NCBI RefSeq assembly: GCF_009914765.1
Contig: NZ_WYDS01000003.1
Span: 124,622 to 188,621 of the forward strand
Direction: 5' to 3'
DNA from: Halodesulfovibrio sp. MK-HDV
GTDB taxonomy: Bacteria; Desulfobacterota; Desulfovibrionia; Desulfovibrionales; Desulfovibrionaceae
DNA: 64,000 nucleotides
The notes beneath the pieces were generated by a model. The model made no database searches, was not told the DNA's origin, and worked only from the letters and a program-made list of their open reading frames with translations. Of this stretch, positions 37,166 through 47,188 are shown piece after piece; position 1 is the first letter of the stretch; the number at the start of each line of letters is the position of its first letter. The position numbers were made by a program, and so were the translations under genes.

Positions 37166-38431
37166 TTAGCCGCACGCTGTGCCTGTTCCCTGACATCCAC
37201 CCGCGATGCCGGAACGACGACCTTTTAACGACTCGATGTTGTCAGTGTGATACACCGCTTCAAGTCCATCCTGAATAAACCCGTTTACTGTATGTGAAGA
37301 GATACCATGTTCTTCTAAGTAAGTTTTTGGAACTTCACCGATGGCTGCTGTTAATATTGTCCGGCAGTCGCTGAGAAGAAGTGCCAGCTCTTCCCATCGC
37401 TTTGGTCCGCAGGCTTTTGGTGGAACATTACGTTCTTCAACAAGGCTAAACTTTCCATCTTCATCTTCACCCCAAATGTAGAATGATTTCGACTCGCCAA
37501 AATGCTGGTTGATAAGCAAACCTTCTCTTGAAGATATCGCCACATAGGGGCGGGGAGCTTCTTTCTGATAAGGTTTGAGCTGTGAGCAGGACTGTAGAGT
37601 TCCACACAGTGTAGCCGACTGGTCGTTGCAAAGCAGTCCGACGGCATCTGCGCGACACCGCTTGCAGTGTGTCATTTGCGCTATATATGGACTCGCTGCT
37701 TTGCGGAGCGGGTTGATGACATTATGTTTTGGCTCTGCAATTTCGGCAAAAAGCGTGTCTGCCGTTGGCTTCAGAGGAATGATATTTTGAATATCAGCAC
37801 CAAGTTCAGATGCTACTTTTGCAACTTCTACAATATGCTCGTCGTTAATTCCCGGGATAACAATGGAGTTAACTTTTACGATGATATTGCGTTTTTTTAA
37901 ACCCGCAATAGCCTCTAGCTGGCGTTCCAATAATATGCTGGCACCTTCTACTCCGTAGTGGATGGTGTTGCCGTCTTGTACCCATGAATAAATTTTAGCA
38001 CCAATTTCTGGATCGACTGCACTCATCGTAATGGTTACATGCGACACACCCAATTCTGCAATGTCATCAAGATACGGCAGGATGCCCATACCGTTTGTCG
38101 AGAGACAAAAAAGGAGCTGTGGATGTTTTTCATTAAGCAGGTGCATCGTTTCGAGCACTTCTTCCGGATTAGCAAAGGGATCACCAGGACCGGCAATGCC
38201 AGCAACTGTGATGCGTGGCTCTTTTTCTAAAACGGCGTCCATGTACTCAGCAGCTTGAAATGGTTTAAGAATGCTGCTTGTTACGCCGGGGCGGGATTCA
38301 TTAACACAGTCGTATTTTCTGTTACAGTAATTGCACTGGATATTACATTTAGGTGCTACTGGTAAATGAACTCTGCCGCAACTTCCGGCTGTTTCCTTAT
38401 TAAAGCATGGATGGTTAGTTGTATCTTTCAT
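37166..38431 (-). CDS. nifB: Nitrogenase cofactor biosynthesis protein NifB (with NifX-like domain)
   Basis: Radical SAM enzyme that makes NifB-co, the 8Fe-9S-C precursor of FeMo-co. 421 residues: the radical SAM motif CNIQCNYCNRKYDC is at about 32-45, preceded by two further conserved cysteines (HPCFNKETAGSCGRVHLP). A C-terminal NifX-like cofactor-binding domain starts near 290 (RPYVAISSREGLLINQHFGE). The extreme C-terminus is Cys/Gly-rich (GGCQGTGTACG), perhaps an additional metal site. It is the last gene of the nifH operon. Confidence 0.95.
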   Translation of the reverse strand: MKDTTNHPCFNKETAGSCGRVHLPVAPKCNIQCNYCNRKYDCVNESRPGVTSSILKPFQAAEYMDAVLEKEPRITVAGIAGPGDPFANPEEVLETMHLLNEKHPQLLFCLSTNGMGILPYLDDIAELGVSHVTITMSAVDPEIGAKIYSWVQDGNTIHYGVEGASILLERQLEAIAGLKKRNIIVKVNSIVIPGINDEHIVEVAKVASELGADIQNIIPLKPTADTLFAEIAEPKHNVINPLRKAASPYIAQMTHCKRCRADAVGLLCNDQSATLCGTLQSCSQLKPYQKEAPRPYVAISSREGLLINQHFGESKSFYIWGEDEDGKFSLVEERNVPPKACGPKRWEELALLLSDCRTILTAAIGEVPKTYLEEHGISSHTVNGFIQDGLEAVYHTDNIESLKGRRSGIAGGCQGTGTACG

Positions 38432-38515
38432 TGCAATGCACCTATGTATCGTGTTTCTAAAATCTATTTGACAAATTTATTTGGTAACCATTTTATTTAA
38501 ATAGAGTTTTAATTG

Positions 38516-39871
38516 TTACAGATAACCATATCCAACAGGGCTGTCGTTCTGTTTTTTTTCAATAAACGCGTTTATGATGCGGTCAAGCAGAGCAAGAGTA
38601 CCTTCATATCCAATGTGCTTTATTCTTTGTCCACCAAATCTGTCATGGATCGGAAAACCGACGCGAATCATAGGGATATTCCAAGCTTTTGCGTACTGGT
38701 ATCCTTTGGAATGACCAATAAGAATATCTGGTTTTAATTCTTCTGCTCGCGCTGAAATATCAAAAAAGTCTACACCTTCATGTACTTCAGGCATGCATCT
38801 CGCTACATCTTTCGTGACGGCTTCTATGTGAGTTTCTAATTTTTTGCCGTGGGAACCTGTTCCTGCCAGAATGACATCGATGCCTATTTCAGCCAGAAAT
38901 GAACTGAGTCCGACCACGAGATCTTCTTCTCCATATACGACGGCACGTTTCCCAAATATGTACTTGTGTCCGTCAACGAAGGCGTCTACAAGCCTGCCAC
39001 GTTGCATTACATACCGGTCAGGCATTGTTTTTCCAGATATGGCACTAAGGGTTTCAAAGAAGACGTCATTTTCACGTAACCCCATTGGTAAACCGATACG
39101 GTAATTCGGAGTCTTAAATCTGTCGCGCAAACTAATGCCGCCAGTTTTTTTAGGGAGACAGCGACCGAACTCAACAGTTGCCTTAGCACCGGACATTGTT
39201 TTGATTTCAGAAAGAGGGGTGCCACCTGATGGAATTTTGGCATAATCTTCCAGTGTGATCCCATCTAATGTTTCTGAAATGTCAGGTAATATTGTCGGCT
39301 TTATTTCAAAATCGGCGCAGATATCTTTCAGGTGCCGAATGTCTTCACAGGAAACCATGTTAGGAAGAATATTGACTGAATGTTTTTCTGGAGCCTTATC
39401 GAGGCATAGCTGCTCAGCTATGGAGTGAATTGCACCGTGCCAACCGTCGGTATGTGTACCGCTATAGCTTGGTGTGGAAACGTGTACTATTTCCGGCAGT
39501 GGTAATTCTCCAAATTCGTTTTTAAATTCTGAAATAAACATGGGAACGTTGTCGCCAATTGTTTCTGTAAGGCATGTTGTTGCGATACCAACCACTTTGG
39601 GTTCGTATTTGATCATTACGTTCAGGATGCCTTTTTTTAAGTTGGGACCGCCGCCGTAAATAGCGTTTTTTTCGCCGAGAGCAGAAGAGGCGATGTCTAT
39701 TGATTCGCGAAAGTGGCTGATAATGTAGCGGCGCATATATGTTGCGCACCCCTGAGAGCCATGCAGAAAAGGGATGCTGCCTTCTACTCCACGGAAAGCC
39801 ATTGATGCGCCTAAAGGAGTGCACAGCTTGCAAGCATTTGTGGTGGATACATAATTACTGGTGTTAGACAT
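38516..39871 (-). CDS. nifN: FeMo-cofactor scaffold subunit NifN
   Basis: 451 residues, NifK-like. Forms the NifEN complex on which NifB-co matures to FeMo-co. Conserved cysteines in NACKLCTPLGASMAFRGVEG and SQGCATYMRRY, then TTCLTETIGDN. A GGAGG site precedes ATG, and its first eight bases overlap the end of nifE, so the two are co-translated. The C-terminus keeps RVGFPIHDRFGGQR, the NifN/NifK family segment. Confidence 0.93.
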   Translation of the reverse strand: MSNTSNYVSTTNACKLCTPLGASMAFRGVEGSIPFLHGSQGCATYMRRYIISHFRESIDIASSALGEKNAIYGGGPNLKKGILNVMIKYEPKVVGIATTCLTETIGDNVPMFISEFKNEFGELPLPEIVHVSTPSYSGTHTDGWHGAIHSIAEQLCLDKAPEKHSVNILPNMVSCEDIRHLKDICADFEIKPTILPDISETLDGITLEDYAKIPSGGTPLSEIKTMSGAKATVEFGRCLPKKTGGISLRDRFKTPNYRIGLPMGLRENDVFFETLSAISGKTMPDRYVMQRGRLVDAFVDGHKYIFGKRAVVYGEEDLVVGLSSFLAEIGIDVILAGTGSHGKKLETHIEAVTKDVARCMPEVHEGVDFFDISARAEELKPDILIGHSKGYQYAKAWNIPMIRVGFPIHDRFGGQRIKHIGYEGTLALLDRIINAFIEKKQNDSPVGYGYL

Positions 39872-41252
39872 TGCCCGCCTCCTTTTTCACTTTCTTGTTG
39901 TGGTTCGCACGCCTTGGAACAAAATTCCACACAGGGCTCATTACTGAAGAGTGCACTTCTTTTGCAAAATTTAGCATCCCCTCGAAACCACCAAGCGCTT
40001 CTTTTCGTTCATGGTTATGGTCACAAAAGCCCACACCAAGCTTGTATGCGATGGGACGTTCTTTTACGCCACCCACAAACAGATCTACATTCTTTTCCTT
40101 AATAAAATCTGCCAGTTCTAGTGGGTTGGCGTCATCGACTAAGATAGTGTCAGGATCTGAAATTTCCGCCAGTTCTGCGTAGTCCTCTTTTGTGCCTGTT
40201 TGAGAACCGCACATTACAACCTTCATACCTAAATGGCGGAATGCTTTAATGAGTGAGAACGCTTTAAAAGATCCACCAACATACATGGCAACCTTTTTAC
40301 CTTCCAAATCTCTACGATAGCGGGCAAGCTCCGGCATAAGTGCAGACAATTCTTCACGGACCAGCGTTTGTGTTTTTTCGACGATACTTGGATCGGCATC
40401 TTTAAAAAAATCTGAGACTTGATATAAAGAGTCTGCCATGTCCTCGATGCCAATGTACGATACCCGTATGAATGGAGTTCCGTACTTTTCCTGCATCATT
40501 TTCGCTAAATCCAAAGTTGCACCTGAGCACTGAACAAGGTTGAGTGACGCCCCGTGGCAGCGCCCGATATCTTTTACGCGCCCGTCACCGGTGATGTTGG
40601 CGACGACAGTAATTCCCATTCGTTCAAAATATTTTCTGATAATCCAAATCTCGCCAGCCAAGTTGAAGTCACCAAGAATATTGACTGATAGTTTTGGAAT
40701 GTCAGAAATGTCTTGAGTTCCAACAAGCTTGAACATGGCTTTGCAGGCTGCGAGATATCCGGCACGTTTGTTGCCTTTAAATCCTTCAGACATAACGGGC
40801 AAAACAGGGATACCTTTTTTCAGGCTCATGGCTTTACAAACCGCTTCTAAGTCATCGCCAATGATACCGACTATGCATGTTGAATAAACAAAAGCAGCTT
40901 TTGGACTGTGCCTGTCTATAAGCTCATCAAGAGCCGCAGTAAGTTTTTTTTCACCGCCGAAAACAACATCAAGCTCTTGCAGATCTGTTGAAAACGAAAG
41001 TCTGTGGAGTTCCGGACCACTCGACAGTGCTCCGCGAATGTCCCACGTATAAACTGCACAGCCAATAGGGCCATGAACAAGGTGCAATGCATCAGCAATA
41101 GGGTAGAGCACAACTCTTGATCCGCAGAAGACGCATGCTCGCTGGCTTACAGCTCCGGCAAGGGATTCTTTGTTACATGCTATTTCAACAGGATTGCCAT
41201 GACCTGTACGATGAACCTGGTTTCTTCTTTCTTCTAAAATGGCTTCACTCAC
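39864..41252 (-). CDS. nifE: FeMo-cofactor scaffold subunit NifE
   Basis: 462 residues, NifD-like partner of NifN. Contains RACVFCGSRVVLYPIADALHLVHGPIGCAVYTWD with the cluster-binding cysteines, IYSTCIVGIIGDD-type segment (YSTCIVGIIGDDLEAVC) and VGGVKERPIAYKLGVGFCDHNHERKEALGGFEGM near the C-terminus. Downstream of the GNAT gene and overlapping nifN. Length is within the family range. Confidence 0.93.
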   Translation of the reverse strand: MSEAILEERRNQVHRTGHGNPVEIACNKESLAGAVSQRACVFCGSRVVLYPIADALHLVHGPIGCAVYTWDIRGALSSGPELHRLSFSTDLQELDVVFGGEKKLTAALDELIDRHSPKAAFVYSTCIVGIIGDDLEAVCKAMSLKKGIPVLPVMSEGFKGNKRAGYLAACKAMFKLVGTQDISDIPKLSVNILGDFNLAGEIWIIRKYFERMGITVVANITGDGRVKDIGRCHGASLNLVQCSGATLDLAKMMQEKYGTPFIRVSYIGIEDMADSLYQVSDFFKDADPSIVEKTQTLVREELSALMPELARYRRDLEGKKVAMYVGGSFKAFSLIKAFRHLGMKVVMCGSQTGTKEDYAELAEISDPDTILVDDANPLELADFIKEKNVDLFVGGVKERPIAYKLGVGFCDHNHERKEALGGFEGMLNFAKEVHSSVMSPVWNFVPRRANHNKKVKKEAGNV

Positions 41253-41302
41253 TGTATTCCCCTTAGTTGATACATCGAAAAATCACATCTTGTATGTTTA
41301 GG

Positions 41303-41758
41303 TTAGTGGTGTTTTGAGAGGCACACTAACTGCGTTTTGTTCCAGTCTCTTGCTTTATAGAAGCCTAAGGCCGTTGCATTGGTTGCATCAGCCAAAAGCT
41401 GAGAGCGTTTTGCTCTGTGCTTTTGAGCAAAACTGTTAATGCCCTGTAAAAGTAAACTTCCAATTCCAACATGTTGGTAATGGGGGTGCACAACGACATC
41501 TTCAACGAGTAGGGAGAAACCACCTTCCGCTGTTGAAACAAGCAATTGCCCTGTGCACATCCCCACATTTTTATTGTTCAACTCTGCCACAAGGACGCAT
41601 GAGGAAGGCGAATGTAGCAGGAGTTTTAATCCGTTCTGCTGTTTCACCGCATCGCTTTTAAAGTCGGCTTCAATGGTGAACAGTATCCGTAGAAGGTCAC
41701 ACAGCTGAGGAATATCGCCTTCGGTGGCTTCGCGTATGGTCACATGTGGCAGGTTCAT
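41303..41758 (-). CDS. GNAT-family N-acetyltransferase inside the nif operon
   Basis: 151 residues. The acetyl-CoA binding motif is VHPHYQHVGIGSLLLQGI (about residue 92-110), with the preceding beta strands LLVEDVV. It starts four bases after the ferredoxin stop and lies 50 bases before nifE, so it is co-transcribed with nitrogenase genes. A GNAT gene is known in some anaerobe nif operons near nifK/nifE. The substrate is unknown. Confidence 0.82.
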   Translation of the reverse strand: MNLPHVTIREATEGDIPQLCDLLRILFTIEADFKSDAVKQQNGLKLLLHSPSSCVLVAELNNKNVGMCTGQLLVSTAEGGFSLLVEDVVVHPHYQHVGIGSLLLQGINSFAQKHRAKRSQLLADATNATALGFYKARDWNKTQLVCLSKHH

Positions 41759-41761
41759 TCT

Positions 41762-42067
41762 TTACGATTCCATCAGATATTCTTCGCACGGGTTTCCGTC
41801 TTCGAGAGAGTCCAAAATTGCGTCAATTGCTTCTTCAGAATCTACGCCTTTGTACCACCAGTTTTCTGGTTGAATAACCATGACAGGACCGGCTTCACAT
41901 TGTTTTAAACATGTGGTTGCAACAACAAGGGCGTCCAATCCTCGATCGAGAGTTTCTTCTTCAATATATTGCAAGAACCCATCGGTCTGCTTGTGGCAAA
42001 TGCCCTTCGGGCTGCCCGCAGCGCGAAAGCTTTGGCAGCATATCAGCATTCTTTCAGGAGTGGCCAT
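41762..42067 (-). CDS. Thioredoxin-like [2Fe-2S] ferredoxin
   Basis: 101 residues from ATG 42067 (AAGGA upstream). Cysteines in LICCQSF...GICHKQ and TTCLKQCEAGPVMVI fit the thioredoxin-fold [2Fe-2S] ferredoxin (Shethna I/Clostridium Fd type), which is commonly placed directly after nifK and may donate electrons or protect nitrogenase. The C-terminal tail is acidic. The frame is open to 42166, overlapping nifK, but that extension lacks family likeness. Confidence 0.83.
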   Translation of the reverse strand: MATPERMLICCQSFRAAGSPKGICHKQTDGFLQYIEEETLDRGLDALVVATTCLKQCEAGPVMVIQPENWWYKGVDSEEAIDAILDSLEDGNPCEEYLMES

Positions 42068-42149
42068 TGCATTGTCCTTTTTTTGCGTAATGTTGAGTAC
42101 GTATCCTGCACAACAGAAGCGTGTGCAGGTACGTTTGTTATGTGCGATG

Positions 42150-43523
42150 CTACAGAACCAACTCAAAGGTCTCTTGAGGAGCGTCGCGGTCTTTGCGGGC
42201 TAATAGAAGGTCGAGAACTTTTTCTAATAAGCGCAGCCCGCCTTTGTAACCGACTGTCGGGAAATACTGATGACCCTGTCTGTCCAGAATCGGGAATCCC
42301 CAACGAAGGAACGGGGTGTCTTCGTCACGAGCCATGTACTTGCCGTAGGTATTGCCAATAATAAGATCTACAGGCTCGTTCTTCATCCACTGATGCATGA
42401 GGAACATGTCGCCTTTTGCCTTAACTTTTACTTCAAATGGCATATCCGCTGTGATGGCTTTAATTCGCTTTTCGAATTTTTTCCCCGGTGTACCTGTCAC
42501 AACATATGCTGGGTACATATCAATGGAGCGGAGGAATTCGCACATTGAAATTACCTGATCAGGATCACCGAAAATGGCTACCCGTTTTCCGTAGAAGTAC
42601 TGGTGCATGTCCGAAATTAAATCCACAAGCTGGCCACGTTCTGTGGTGATGGATTCCGGAATGCTTGCACCGGCAATGGTACGTAACGTATCAATAAAAC
42701 GGTCTGTTGCGGCCAAGCCGAAAGGCATGTCCAATACAGTACAAGGCACTTTGCGTTTTGCATCCAACCAGCGTGCTGCATCAGCCGAGCACCATTCTCC
42801 AAGGGCAAGAGTTCCTGTTGCCTGTCCGGCTTCTTTGAGTTCCTCTACAGTGACACCACCATTCGGGAACATGTGGTATTCGCCGGTAAGAGGGGCGTTA
42901 AGAACTCCGGAGGTGTCCGGAAATAGGGTGATTTCAACACCGATGAGTGTTGCAAGGCGCTTAATTTCTTCCATGTCGCTAGGTTCTACCCAGCCCGGAA
43001 TGATGTTCACCTTGCCGTTTTTTTTGTCTGTTTCTTCTGCAAGCTGCGCCATCGCTTTAACCATGTTGCTAAAGCCTGTAACGTGAGAGCCAACATAGCT
43101 TGGTGTTGGAGCACCGATAATGGTTTTGCCTTCAGGCACCTTGCCTTCGGAAATGGCTTTGGCTGCAATCTGTTTAAGATCGTCCCCAATGGTTTCAGAC
43201 AGACAAGTGGTGTGCACTGCGATTACTTCAGGATCGTACACCGTGAAGATGTTGTTAATGGCCTGAATCAAGTTTGCCTGACCGCCAAAAACTGATGCAC
43301 CTTCTGTAAAAGAGCTTGTGGCTGCAGAAATAGGCTCTTTGTAATGACGGGTCAGTGTAGAGCGGTGGTAGGAACAACACCCTTGCGAACCGTGGCTATG
43401 TGGAAGGCAGCCTTTAATACCCAGCGCGGCATACATTGCACCAATAGGCTGACATGTTTTTGCGGGGTTAATAGTCAGAGACTTACGCTCTGCTACCTCT
43501 GTAGGTGTATGTCTGAGTAACAT
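42150..43523 (-). CDS. nifK: Nitrogenase MoFe protein beta chain NifK
   Basis: 457 residues. P-cluster ligands are in KTCQPIGAMYAALGIKGCLP, SQGCCSYHR and VHTTCLSETIGDD. The N-terminus is short compared with the Azotobacter protein (523 residues), as is typical of strict-anaerobe NifK. GGGAG precedes ATG 43523, 15 bases after nifD. Partners NifD in an alpha2-beta2 tetramer. Confidence 0.96.
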   Translation of the reverse strand: MLLRHTPTEVAERKSLTINPAKTCQPIGAMYAALGIKGCLPHSHGSQGCCSYHRSTLTRHYKEPISAATSSFTEGASVFGGQANLIQAINNIFTVYDPEVIAVHTTCLSETIGDDLKQIAAKAISEGKVPEGKTIIGAPTPSYVGSHVTGFSNMVKAMAQLAEETDKKNGKVNIIPGWVEPSDMEEIKRLATLIGVEITLFPDTSGVLNAPLTGEYHMFPNGGVTVEELKEAGQATGTLALGEWCSADAARWLDAKRKVPCTVLDMPFGLAATDRFIDTLRTIAGASIPESITTERGQLVDLISDMHQYFYGKRVAIFGDPDQVISMCEFLRSIDMYPAYVVTGTPGKKFEKRIKAITADMPFEVKVKAKGDMFLMHQWMKNEPVDLIIGNTYGKYMARDEDTPFLRWGFPILDRQGHQYFPTVGYKGGLRLLEKVLDLLLARKDRDAPQETFELVL

Positions 43524-43538
43524 TCTATTTCTCCCTGC

Positions 43539-45176
43539 TTATTCCCATACGAACGTAGCGGTTAGTTCCGGATTTTCCTGCCAAGGCGCTTTCATGTAGC
43601 TCCAAACCTTGCTGTTCACGAGGCGGTCGATTTCTTCATAGAAGTTTACGGCGCCTTTAAAACCGGCATATGGTCCGCCTGAGTCATAGCTGTGCAGCTG
43701 CTTCATTGGGATACCAAGCTTCTGGATGGAGAATTTCTCCTTAATTCCAGCGCAGAACAGATCCGGTTTTAAGAGCTCAACAAGCTTTTCCGCCTCATAC
43801 TGGTTAAGGTCATCAATAATGATGGAACCTTTGTCCAAGTCCGGGTTGAGTCCGTCATAATGGCGGAATTTAAATCCTGCATCTTCAAGGGCTTTAAACT
43901 GTTCAGGAGTTTTTCGTGCCTTGTATTCATCTGCCGAAGGCTTGATTTCCAGCTCCTCGATGTTACGGGAGTCAGCATCAATTTTGATGCCTGGAATGAC
44001 TTGTCTGCCTTCATAGTCATCTCTATGGCCAAACTCGTATCCGGCAGAAATTGTTTTCATACCCAGTTCGGCAAAAAGGTCGTTGTAATGGTGAGCGCGG
44101 GAACCGCCGACGAACAGCATGGCTGTTTTGCCTTTGGTGCGCTCTTTCACATCATTAATGACAGCTTCAACTTCAGGCAGTTCTTCAGCAATGACGTCGT
44201 TAACTTTCGTCACTAATTTGGGATCGCCAAAGTATTTCGCGATGTTTCTTAGTGAATCGGCTGTGCTTTTTGCGCCAATGAAGTTCACTTTAATCCACGG
44301 AATTCCGTATTTGGTTTCCAGCATGTCCGCCACATAGTTGATGGAGCGGTGGCACATTACGCAGCTGAGGTCTGCGTGCTGGGCTGATGCAAACTGGTCG
44401 TACGTGGAGTTACCGGAAAACGTTGCGATGTTTGTAATGCTGCACTTTTTAAGCAGTCTGTCGATTTCAAAACCATCCCCGCCGATGTTGTATTCACCGA
44501 GAAGGTTGATTTTGTATTTGCCTTCTTTGGGCTTTTTGTTTTCACCAACGAGGTGTGTGAAAACCTGGTTGTTCGCAATATGGTGACCGGCAGACTGGGA
44601 TACCCCTTTGTACCCTTCACAGGAAAAACCGAAGACGTTACAGTCACCGAATTTTTCTTTCATCTTGCGAGAAACAGCATGAACATCATCACCGATAAGT
44701 CCAACGGGACAAGTGGAGAAGATGCAGATGGCTTTGGGGTGGAAAAGGTCGTAGGCTTCCTGAATGGCAGCTTCCAGTTTTTTTTCACCGCCAAAAATGA
44801 TGTCCTGATCCTGCATGTCTGTTGAAAAACAGTAAGGGATGTAGTTGTCACCATCAGCGCCGGGATCTGTCTGGTTACGTCGTGTTAACCATGAGTAGAA
44901 TCCGCAACCGATAGGGCCGTGAGTAATGTTCACAATGTCACGGGTAGGCCCCATGATAACGCCTTTACAACCCGCATAGGTACAACCGCGCATGGTGATA
45001 ATACCGGGGATGGTACGAACGTTAGCAACAATTTCCGGCGGTGCTTCACACTCTGTTGCTTCGTTGATCATTATCTGTTTGGCGCGTTTTCGGGCAACTT
45101 TTGGAGGGTACTTTTTAAGAAGTTCCTCTTTCAGGTCTGTAGGTTCCCACTGCACCAATTTTGGTTTGATACTCAT
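43539..45176 (-). CDS. nifD: Nitrogenase MoFe protein alpha chain NifD
   Basis: 545 residues. P-cluster cysteines in MRGCTYAGCKG, GPIGCGFYSW and FSTCPVGLIGDD; the FeMo-co cysteine is in MCHRSINYVADML and the homocitrate-side histidine in QLHSYDSGGPYAGFKG. The insertion near residues 375-430 is typical of group II/III NifD from anaerobes. It follows nifI2 by 17 bases. All ligands for an active Mo enzyme are visible; no vnf or anf features. Confidence 0.96.
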   Translation of the reverse strand: MSIKPKLVQWEPTDLKEELLKKYPPKVARKRAKQIMINEATECEAPPEIVANVRTIPGIITMRGCTYAGCKGVIMGPTRDIVNITHGPIGCGFYSWLTRRNQTDPGADGDNYIPYCFSTDMQDQDIIFGGEKKLEAAIQEAYDLFHPKAICIFSTCPVGLIGDDVHAVSRKMKEKFGDCNVFGFSCEGYKGVSQSAGHHIANNQVFTHLVGENKKPKEGKYKINLLGEYNIGGDGFEIDRLLKKCSITNIATFSGNSTYDQFASAQHADLSCVMCHRSINYVADMLETKYGIPWIKVNFIGAKSTADSLRNIAKYFGDPKLVTKVNDVIAEELPEVEAVINDVKERTKGKTAMLFVGGSRAHHYNDLFAELGMKTISAGYEFGHRDDYEGRQVIPGIKIDADSRNIEELEIKPSADEYKARKTPEQFKALEDAGFKFRHYDGLNPDLDKGSIIIDDLNQYEAEKLVELLKPDLFCAGIKEKFSIQKLGIPMKQLHSYDSGGPYAGFKGAVNFYEEIDRLVNSKVWSYMKAPWQENPELTATFVWE

Positions 45177-45193
45177 TTTAGTCTCCTTGGTGC

Positions 45194-45568
45194 TTACGCT
45201 ATGGATTTTTCGCCATGTTCGCCTGATCTGACACGGACAGCGTCATTAACAGGACAGACAAAAACTTTGCCATCGCCGGGTTTACCTGTCTGATTGGTAG
45301 CAATAATGGTTTGAACTATGGCGTCCACTTCAACGTCTTGAACGACTGCTACCAAAACTCGCTTAGGATAGAGTTTACCCTTTTCGCCGAGCACGGCTGC
45401 GGCTTCTTCATATCCTTCTTCCATGCCTGCCAGAACTTTTTTGTTAACGAAGCCTTTGCCTCTGCCCTGAGCCTCAAATGCATAGAATGCATCCACCCCA
45501 AGCTCTGTAAGAGCTTTTTTGGTGCGGTTCATCATATCCATACGCAGAATTGCGGTAATCTCTTTCAT
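45194..45568 (-). CDS. nifI2: Nitrogenase-regulating PII-like protein NifI2
   Basis: 124 residues from ATG 45568 (GGAGGG upstream), starting MKEITAILRMDMM. The GlnB fold with an extended T-loop and the C-terminal signature KPGDGKVFVCPVNDAVRVRSGE are visible. In methanogens NifI1 and NifI2 form a complex that binds dinitrogenase and blocks it when ammonia is present, relieved by 2-oxoglutarate and ATP. The start is four bases from the nifI1 stop. Confidence 0.9.
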   Translation of the reverse strand: MKEITAILRMDMMNRTKKALTELGVDAFYAFEAQGRGKGFVNKKVLAGMEEGYEEAAAVLGEKGKLYPKRVLVAVVQDVEVDAIVQTIIATNQTGKPGDGKVFVCPVNDAVRVRSGEHGEKSIA

Positions 45569-45572
45569 GCGA

Positions 45573-45920
45573 CTAGCCCTCCGCTGCAGGAGAAGCTTCT
45601 TTGATACCAGAACTGATCGTGTATACGTCTTCAACTGCTGTGACGAATATTTTGCCATCGCCGAATGCGCCTTTTTTGCCAGAGCGTGCTGCGTCCATAA
45701 TCGTTTCGATCAGATCATCTTTATCTTCAGCTTTGACAACGCAAAGCAGCATGACTTTAGGCAGTTCGTCATAGGTGACTTCACCAATTTTAATGCCCCG
45801 CTGCTTACCGCGTCCTGCAACGGAGAATTTTGTTACCGCAGGGAAGCCCTTATCCATAAGCTCCTTGAGCACCTCATCCACTTTTTCAGGGCGAACAATC
45901 GCTTTAACCATAATCATCAT
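45573..45920 (-). CDS. nifI1: Nitrogenase-regulating PII-like protein NifI1
   Basis: 115 residues from ATG 45920 (GGGGAG upstream). GlnB-type signature MVKAIVRPEKVDEVLKELMDKGF at the start and GKKGAFGDGKIFVTAVEDVYTI in the B/C-loop region. Sits between nifH and nifI2, the diagnostic position in strict anaerobes. Works with NifI2 in post-translational ammonia switch-off, so a DraT/DraG system is not required. Confidence 0.9.
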   Translation of the reverse strand: MMIMVKAIVRPEKVDEVLKELMDKGFPAVTKFSVAGRGKQRGIKIGEVTYDELPKVMLLCVVKAEDKDDLIETIMDAARSGKKGAFGDGKIFVTAVEDVYTISSGIKEASPAAEG

Positions 45921-46005
45921 ATTCTTTCTCCCCATGCAGTTTATGCATTGTGCAATGCAGTTGATTGAAGACCAGTTTGTTGTGCGTGTGGTGCGGAGTT
46001 GGCGT

Positions 46006-46866
<861 letters not shown>

Positions 46867-46885
46867 TCAACTATGTGCTCTATAA

Positions 46886-46901
46886 AGCGAAAGGTGTGCC
46901 A
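46886..46901 (-). promoter_or_regulatory. Sigma-54 promoter of the nifH operon
   Basis: Minus-strand TGGCAC ACCTT TCGC T: GG at -24 and GC at -12 correctly spaced. Predicts a start near 46875, about 39 bases before the nifH ATG. Confidence 0.85.
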
Positions 46902-46980
46902 AACAGACTTTTTAAATAAAAGTATTTTAAAAGCAGATAGTTATCTATTTTACGTACATTTTTGTGGATAGATTTGGATA

Positions 46981-47024
46981 TGTAGGAACCTACAAAAATG
47001 TCTTCAAAAATGTAGGAAGCTACA
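46981..47024. promoter_or_regulatory. Twin palindromic upstream activator sites
   Basis: TGTAGGAACCTACA (46981-46994) and TGTAGGAAGCTACA (47011-47024), 30 bp start to start and each followed by AAAAA on the plus strand. Their midpoint is about 115 bp from the nifH -12 and about 111 bp from the nifV -12. They are not the classic NifA site TGT-N10-ACA (here the gap is 8). Likely bind the activator of both promoters. Confidence 0.72.
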
Positions 47025-47098
47025 AAAAGGTATGCATAATTAGGGATGAGTTCTCTGTAGATAGGCAATAAGCGTATGATCTGCTGTAATATCTACGT

Positions 47099-47114
47099 TG
47101 GCACTATTAATGCT
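47099..47114 (+). promoter_or_regulatory. Sigma-54 promoter of the nifV operon
   Basis: TGGCAC TATTA ATGC T with correct GG/GC spacing. Predicts a start near 47125, about 64 bases before the nifV ATG. Confidence 0.75.
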
Positions 47115-47188
47115 TATGTTGAATGGTAGTGTTGTTTCTATCTAGCGTGTCTATAAATGCATTCAGTATTCTTATAGAGGGAAGTTCT

